Source: Asterionellopsis glacialis (lineage: Eukaryota > Bacillariophyta > Plagiogrammaphyceae > Rhaphoneidales > Asterionellopsidaceae). From it: 13,384 nt of DNA. Positions 8,208 to 13,384 of this stretch are shown one piece after another. Location: positions 4,211 to 17,594 of the forward strand of contig WKLE02003197.1 in assembly GCA_014885115.2 (NCBI GenBank). Reading direction: 5' to 3'. Each line of letters opens with the position of its first letter. Position 1 is the stretch's first letter. The position numbers were made by a program, and so were the translations under genes. The notes under the pieces were generated by a model. The model searched no databases. It was not told the DNA's origin and saw only the letters and a list, made by a program, of their open reading frames with translations.

Positions 8208-8639
8208 ATGATCATCAGCACTCGCATTAGTTGGAGTCAATCTTTTTTGTTTCTATATTTGTTGCTTCAGATAGTAAAAAAAGATGGGTTGACATTATCA
8301 TTTGCCTTTTCCATCAAGTCTCCACCATTATTACTACCAACAAGAAAACAAAGTACAACACTATTGGCAACAACAACAACAACAACAACAACGAATAATG
8401 ATGTTGCTCGTGTAGCTGTTTGTACAGGTCATTTATGTGAATGTCAAGATGAAGGTGGTAATGGTAGTGATATATTACAAAAATTACAAGATTTAAATAT
8501 TGATTGCGATGTAGATGACGCACCCTGCTTGGGTTGTTGTGGTATGGGTGCCATGGTATGGATTGAATATAAAGATGGGACCGATCAAATTGTAGCTGGT
8601 ATGGAAGAAACTATGGAAGGCCTCGGTCTTGTTTCATAA
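8208..8639 (+). CDS. Thioredoxin-fold [2Fe-2S] ferredoxin-like protein, probably plastid-targeted
   Basis: The 143-residue product ends in a domain of about 80 residues of the thioredoxin-like ferredoxin type, related to the NuoE/NDUFV2 C-terminal domain, which holds one [2Fe-2S] cluster. The four expected ligands are present as C-x4-C (Cys72, Cys77 in CTGHLC) and C-x3-C (Cys107, Cys111 in CLGCC), followed by GMGAMVWIEY. Three extra cysteines lie at 79, 100 and 110. The N-terminus has a hydrophobic core (SFLFLYLLLQIV) and then SFA|F at Phe34, resembling the diatom ASAF-type cleavage motif, followed by a Ser/Thr/Pro/Lys/Arg-rich transit-like stretch and eight consecutive threonines. I chose ATG 8208 because it puts the hydrophobic core near the N-terminus. 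ATG 8136 in the same frame would add 24 residues. Such proteins are probably electron carriers or Fe-S proteins; the partner is unknown. Confidence 0.8.
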   Translation: MIISTRISWSQSFLFLYLLLQIVKKDGLTLSFAFSIKSPPLLLPTRKQSTTLLATTTTTTTTNNDVARVAVCTGHLCECQDEGGNGSDILQKLQDLNIDCDVDDAPCLGCCGMGAMVWIEYKDGTDQIVAGMEETMEGLGLVS

Positions 8640-9986
8640 AAACACAAACACCAACAAGGCTAATAACTGTGAGTCGTCTCTCCACACGTGTCGTACAGGA
8701 AGGAAATTTGCAAAAATGAAATTTAAAACAAGACAGAGAATGAAGCATTGATGCAGCAACAAATGGTAAAGATGAACAAAAAGTGTATACTGTCATTTTC
8801 TCATAGTAGTGAGGAAAGTTTGATGTCAATACGCGACTTTTACTAGTTCCAGAAAAACGGACAAAATCATTAGATCAATTCGCAGTCGAATGGTGTAAAC
8901 TATCTGCCAAAGTACTATTTTCTGTTTTTCATTGTTCATAATGTCATGATTGCAAATTCAACTATACATTTGATATCCCAGCGAGAAATATCTTTTTCCT
9001 AGCATGCTTTAGATTTCGAAACTAAGACTACACATCATCTCATTGCATCAAGAACATATTATAGTTTCTTTACCCCATACACCACTTGTGTGTGTCTGTA
9101 TCGCTCTCTCCCGCTCTCTATCTCTCTGTGTAAGGCGAGGGCAGCGTTGCATATCATTTGACGGCTGCAAGTTGAAGCTCTGCAAGTAAAGGCCCCGGAT
9201 GAGTAAACAAGGAATCTCCCACATCTCCCTGCCATCACATTTCTTACCAATCTAAACTTTATCATCCTTCTCCGTCCATGCTTATCACCTAGAAGTATTA
9301 ATTAGTAGTTAGTCTTTGGTAGTACAGTAGCCGACACATGTGGCGTTTGCCCTGGCCGTCTCCTTGGCCTAGCCACGATCTTCAACTCAAGAATGATGGG
9401 GTCATGAGAATTACTTCGGACCTAAAGTAATCTTCGATGTACAGTAGTATCTAGCCAAAGCAATATACGTTTTTTAATTGTGTTTGGAGAGGCTTAGTTG
9501 ATCCACAAATGCAGAGTTCGTGTATCGGTCATGTTTGGAATCCAGTCATGGTTGACAACACGACTTGTTACCAATTTTTAAAACGTACTCTTTCTAGTGC
9601 CGTACGAGTACAGGTATAATACCAGCAGGTTGGCTAAACTTTAACCATCAGCGGCGCGGCAGCTATCTATCCCACACGTCCAACTGACAGTCACTCCCCT
9701 GCGCGAGTAGACGCAACCCCTCTAAAAACATCGGATGTGCGCCATTTTTCTTCCCTCCGAAAAGAAATCTCATAAAACAAAATAATAAGAAGCTGTTTTG
9801 TTCCATCTTTTTTTGTTTTTTTTGGGGGGGTGGGGGAGAAAGAAGACGCTTGTACAAAGACGCATGCGGCATTGAACTCTAGTCTAATAGATAAGTGGGA
9901 CTGTGGAGCTTCTTTATACAAACACCTTCCACAGGATCGAACAGATTACTGATAAAGTATACAAAATTGAGAAAATAATTAAAATA
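8640..9986. other. Non-coding region upstream of the large gene
   Basis: In 1.35 kb I see no supported gene. Open frames here (for example 8611-8829, 9059-9265 and 9663-9921, all minus) are short, overlap one another or the preceding gene's 3' end, and look random. The region holds a CT-rich microsatellite-like tract (about 9097-9128), an oligo-T then oligo-G tract (about 9808-9836), and presumably the downstream gene's promoter and leader. Confidence 0.55.
9097..9128 (+). repeat. CT-rich simple-sequence tract
   Basis: This is a degenerate run of TCTC/GCTCTCT units (…CGCTCTCTCCCGCTCTCTATC…). It is a plausible length-variable microsatellite or pyrimidine-rich promoter element; nothing more can be said. 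Confidence 0.5.
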
Positions 9987-11911
9987 ATGACTTCCATCGA
10001 CCACAAGGACAGCAAGAATGGTAACGAAAAGAAGAGTGCATTTCTATATCAAATTTCGAAGAATCATCCAATTCTGGTAACTCTCTTGAATGATATACCA
10101 AATTACAATGATGATGATAAAACTACTACTAAAGATAATAATGGCAATCGCAATTCATCATCATCTGTGCAACAACGTCTTCGATATTGGAAAAAAAAGA
10201 TCCCACCATGTGCTGCTTCTCACGACGATGGAGCACAAATGATTCGTGATGGATTTTCAATTCTTTGTGAAAACTACATGAAAGAAGAGAATCATCCTAC
10301 TTTCAGTAATATTACGCAACATTTTGTACTCTCCCAAATTATTGTACTTATTCGATTTATCCAATATCTTTTGACATGGAACAACCAAATAGTAGCAACG
10401 ACAGCAACTGCCAATATTCAACCTGGTGATCGAGTGAAAATGACATTGACATTATTGCAGAAAGTATCACAGTATGTACGTTCTATAGTAGATCAATGGA
10501 AGAAGAATCATTGTCATACTGACAAGGACTCCCGAAATACAGACCCCCTTTATGATAGTATTCATGCGCCAACCATTGTAGCCTTTACATTTGGATCCTA
10601 TTTACGTGGAATGAATCCGTATGTCAGTGATTGTCCATTTTTATTATTACCAATATGGAAGGGTATATGCGATATGGCTACATTATTGAAATCAACAACA
10701 ACATTTGACCAACACCACAAGGAAAATAATAATATACCCACCAATGAATTACTTGGGGAAGCTGTGGCATTACTGACAACCTACATGTCTGATGGGTATA
10801 CACAACTCGAAACCACTATGCATATGGGAGGCACCCAAACATCATCAGATGCAGCCATTGGAAAAGCATTTCAAACACATGTCAAAATGATTATATTTTT
10901 AACAGCACGAATGGGTAATCTATTACCCTTCATGCTCAAGGACGATGACGATGATGATACTAAAGGAAATAATGGCAATCATGATGATATCCGTTCATCT
11001 TCTGAACCTGTTCTTGTGGATGCCATTGCAATTCTGTTCAAATTACGTGGACTTGGTATCGCAAGTCGTATACATCACCATGGAGGAGGACACCATCAAC
11101 CTACCGACAACAACAATAATAATACGTCATTTTTGAATACTTATGACCAACTTGGCCAAAAAGTTGAAAGTTGTTTACTATCAAAACTAGGAATTGTACA
11201 AACATCATCGTCGTCCTTATGTTTGAATTGGAAAGCTATTACAAAACTTATCAAGACAAACAACAAATCATCATTAACATCTCCACAAGAAACAACATCA
11301 TCAATGACAATTGAACAGCAAGACATGGCAAATGCATCATTCTCACTAGGGAAGTTAGTAACACTACAAAATGTATTAAAGGAAATACATACAGCAACAA
11401 CAACAACGAGTAGCAAGAGTGGTGCTCACTGCATATCAATGGATGAAAGTATGGAAAAATTACTTATTGAATTATGTGAAGAGTTTTTGTTTTCAACTCT
11501 TCCCTCCTGTCATCATTGGATAGCAACAACAACAACAATGACAAGTCAATCATTGTCACAATTGTCATTGATTTTATCATTGAATACAACTATAGAACTT
11601 GTAGCATCTATCATATTCCAATGTAGCATTTTTGAAGAAACTACACCATTGACAAAGGGCGATGGTATGGAGACTGGAAATACTAGTAATGGTAGTGGAA
11701 ATCGATTACACCGGCTTTTAATTCGATGGTTGGCACCACCACCATCACGACAAAAGAAATTACATCCAATATGTCGAGAAGCATTGATTTCGATTATTTA
11801 TTTGAATTGTCTTTGGCTTTCTCAACTTGATAGCAATGGAGGTAACCATAGCATTTCACCTCGGTCTGTTGCTAGTAGTAACTTGACACAACCATTGTTA
11901 CCATCCACAAC

Positions 11912-11943
<32 letters not shown>

Positions 11944-13384
11944 CAGTCACAGTGTCTCTTGAAAAATCACTTGTAACTTTACTTGCGAAACTTTTGTTTG
12001 ATCCAAGGACTCGTACAGAACATCGACAAAATATTGCAGGAGTACTACTACGAATAATTGCAATTGGCAACAACAACAATAACAATAACAGCAATAATAA
12101 TGATCTTCCCGACAATAAAGGTGCTCTCGCGAATAGCACAATACATGAACTTATTCATGCCTTTGTGGTATGTTTGAACTCCAAAGACCGTACGAAAATT
12201 CAACGCAATGAAAAGAAAAAGATGAAGACGAATCAACGACGAAAGAAAAGAAAGTTATTAGTTGCAAAAGGTGTATCCTATCATACATTTTCTTCTTTTT
12301 CTTTAGATGATCTTCTTATTGTATGGACAATCCTCGAAAGATTACCAACAAAGTCTCTACAACAAGAATATCCCCTATTGCAAGAAGAAATACATTCATT
12401 TTGTGAGTGTACCATCGGGTCTGAACTCATTGTGGCCGGAAGACCTGCTGCAGGTGCCTTCCTTCTACTAGCATTGCTTAACGGAAGTCTTCATCCACCA
12501 ACTTCCACCGACTCCAACAGCTCATCTTTCCAAATCTTTCCGAATTTCACAAGACAGCATTTACTTTCCATTCGTGATGGTATGATACTATGGTTGATCA
12601 AGAAATGGAATCAAATGGAAGTAAACTTTGGATCGCTTTCTACAAACCATTCTATTGTATCTATAGGCATCCTTCGGTGTTTATCAAATATTATTGAGTT
12701 TTTAGGTTATTCATCATCACCCATGGACAAAATCCCACAAATAGAAAACTTGATGAATCTTTTGGCAAAACATACCATAAAGGCCGTGACAACAGCACCA
12801 CGCCTTGGTGTACAACAACAACGTTGTCAGAATGATGACAATTATAGATACGCAGTTCGAATGGTATTTGAAATTGGATGTTTTATACAAGTTATTCCTG
12901 CAATTGTAACACCAGCGTGTCATAAGAGAGTATTACAGGTATGTTGTCTACAATTGGAATTAGAGAGTCCAAATCTGATAACTATATACACAACGAAAAG
13001 CAGAATTTTCATGCCCCCACTCACCCTGCTTACTTTTGTCTTGATCACTTTGTTTTTAAAATACCTTGACACGAATAGCCTATCGCAAACACTTACAAAG
13101 CTATGCTAGAAAGCAAATGTTGGCCGATTGTTGCATCGTCAATGTCATCTTTGGTCCGGTTTGCTTCCAATATACCTTCATCACATAGTGAACTATTACC
13201 TCGTTGTTTTCCGGCTGGTCTCCAATCTTTACTCCAATGTCGTCTTCAAGGAAAAGTAGAAGGGAAAGAACATATTTCGTGGGATATTGATCATTATCTT
13301 TGTTCCAAAATGTTGACAGCAAGAAAACAACATGAAAGTTATTCTTGGAGGCGTTCTTCATTCCCTACTTCAAAATCTGATTTG
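9987..13384 (+). CDS. Putative FIRRM/FLIP-like (DUF4487) recombination regulator, 3'-incomplete
   Basis: Exon 1 (9987-12938, 984 codons) is joined in phase 0 to exon 2 (13079 to the window edge, 102 codons), giving at least 1086 residues. The protein looks mostly alpha-helical, with no catalytic motif, and carries Asn, Thr and Pro runs. The C-terminal part resembles human FIRRM (C1orf112): RYAVRMVFEIGCFIQVIP, then about 25 residues on a Trp (999), then LVRFA (1009-1013) and SELLPRC (1021-1027), with the same order and spacing as I recall there. FIRRM, or FLIP in plants, binds the AAA ATPase FIGNL1 and limits RAD51/DMC1 filaments in recombination. A basic cluster, KKKMKTNQRRKKRK (743-756), could be a nuclear localisation signal. 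ATG 9987 is the first in-frame Met; a GTG at 9903 was not accepted. The family call rests on remembered similarity and could be wrong. Confidence 0.5.
11918..11946 (+). repeat. In-frame CCA/ACA trinucleotide repeat
   Basis: Runs of CCA and then ACA encode a Pro-run followed by a Thr-run within the large gene. A comparable Asn-coding AAC/AAT run lies at about 12070-12100. Such tracts often vary in length between strains. Confidence 0.6.
12939..13078 (+). other. Intron, 140 nt, phase 0
   Basis: The donor is TTACAG|GTATGT (12938/12939) and the acceptor is CACGAATAG|CCT (13078/13079). Splicing joins LQ to PIANTYKAML, and the frame stays open to the window end. Without splicing, the frame reads about 56 Leu/Thr-rich codons and stops at 13107-13109. 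The spliced product continues the FIRRM-like similarity, which supports the intron. Confidence 0.85.

Noticed and set aside
9663..9921. Overlapping 69- and 76-codon minus-strand open frames
   Set aside because: Two overlapping frames across homopolymer tracts, with no protein-like features and no support from context.
9903..9986. GTG start 28 codons upstream of ATG 9987
   Set aside because: A GTG start is a bacterial convention; the first in-frame ATG is at 9987.
11822..12139. 105-codon minus-strand open frame with Leu, Val and Gly runs
   Set aside because: It is the antisense shadow of the Thr/Pro/Asn repeats in the large gene.
1..13384. tRNA, rRNA, CRISPR array or bacterial-style operon
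   Set aside because: I looked for T-loop-like motifs, regularly spaced repeats and closely packed co-directional genes, and found none; the introns and spacing fit a nuclear eukaryotic locus.

Overview
The window looks like nuclear DNA of a eukaryotic microalga, most probably a diatom. The sequence is AT-rich. Genes are widely spaced and each has its own promoter. Two genes carry short GT-AG introns (157 and 140 nt). The proteins are loaded with Ser, Thr, Asn and Gln runs. One protein has an N-terminus ending in SFA-F, which resembles the diatom bipartite plastid-targeting signal. No bacterial operons, ribosome binding sites, CRISPR arrays, tRNA or rRNA genes were found.

Layout from left to right. 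Positions 1-1030 are gene-poor, rich in A/T tracts and repeats, and bounded by a diverged 30-nt inverted repeat (83-112 and 997-1026), perhaps an old non-autonomous transposon. Positions 941-1867 hold coding-like fragments broken by stops and frame changes, probably the remains of a gene or mobile-element protein. Positions 2101-4072 (minus strand) hold a two-exon gene for an acidic, Gln/Asn-rich protein of about 604 residues with an N-terminal hydrophobic segment. I recognise no family for it, and its last exon is found only by splicing. Positions 4073-6063 form a divergent promoter and leader region. It contains a 20-nt perfect palindrome, a tandemly duplicated ~85-nt block with a GACGTGGC motif, a candidate 5'-UTR intron, and a 633-nt stretch without any ATG. 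Positions 6064-7719 encode a multi-pass nucleotide-sugar/PAPS transporter of the SLC35B (UAA) family. Positions 8208-8639 encode a small thioredoxin-fold [2Fe-2S] ferredoxin-like protein, probably plastid-targeted. Positions 8640-9986 are non-coding. From 9987 to the window edge lies a large two-exon gene, incomplete at its 3' end. Its C-terminal part resembles FIRRM/FLIP (DUF4487), the partner of FIGNL1 in RAD51/DMC1 control.

The genes do not form an evident pathway. They act in different places: Golgi/ER sulfate-donor transport, plastid Fe-S chemistry, and nuclear recombination. I see no convincing new multi-gene system. The more interesting points are the algal FIRRM/FLIP candidate, the spliced lineage-type protein with an in-intron stop, the plastid NuoE-like protein, and the repeat structures in the non-coding DNA.
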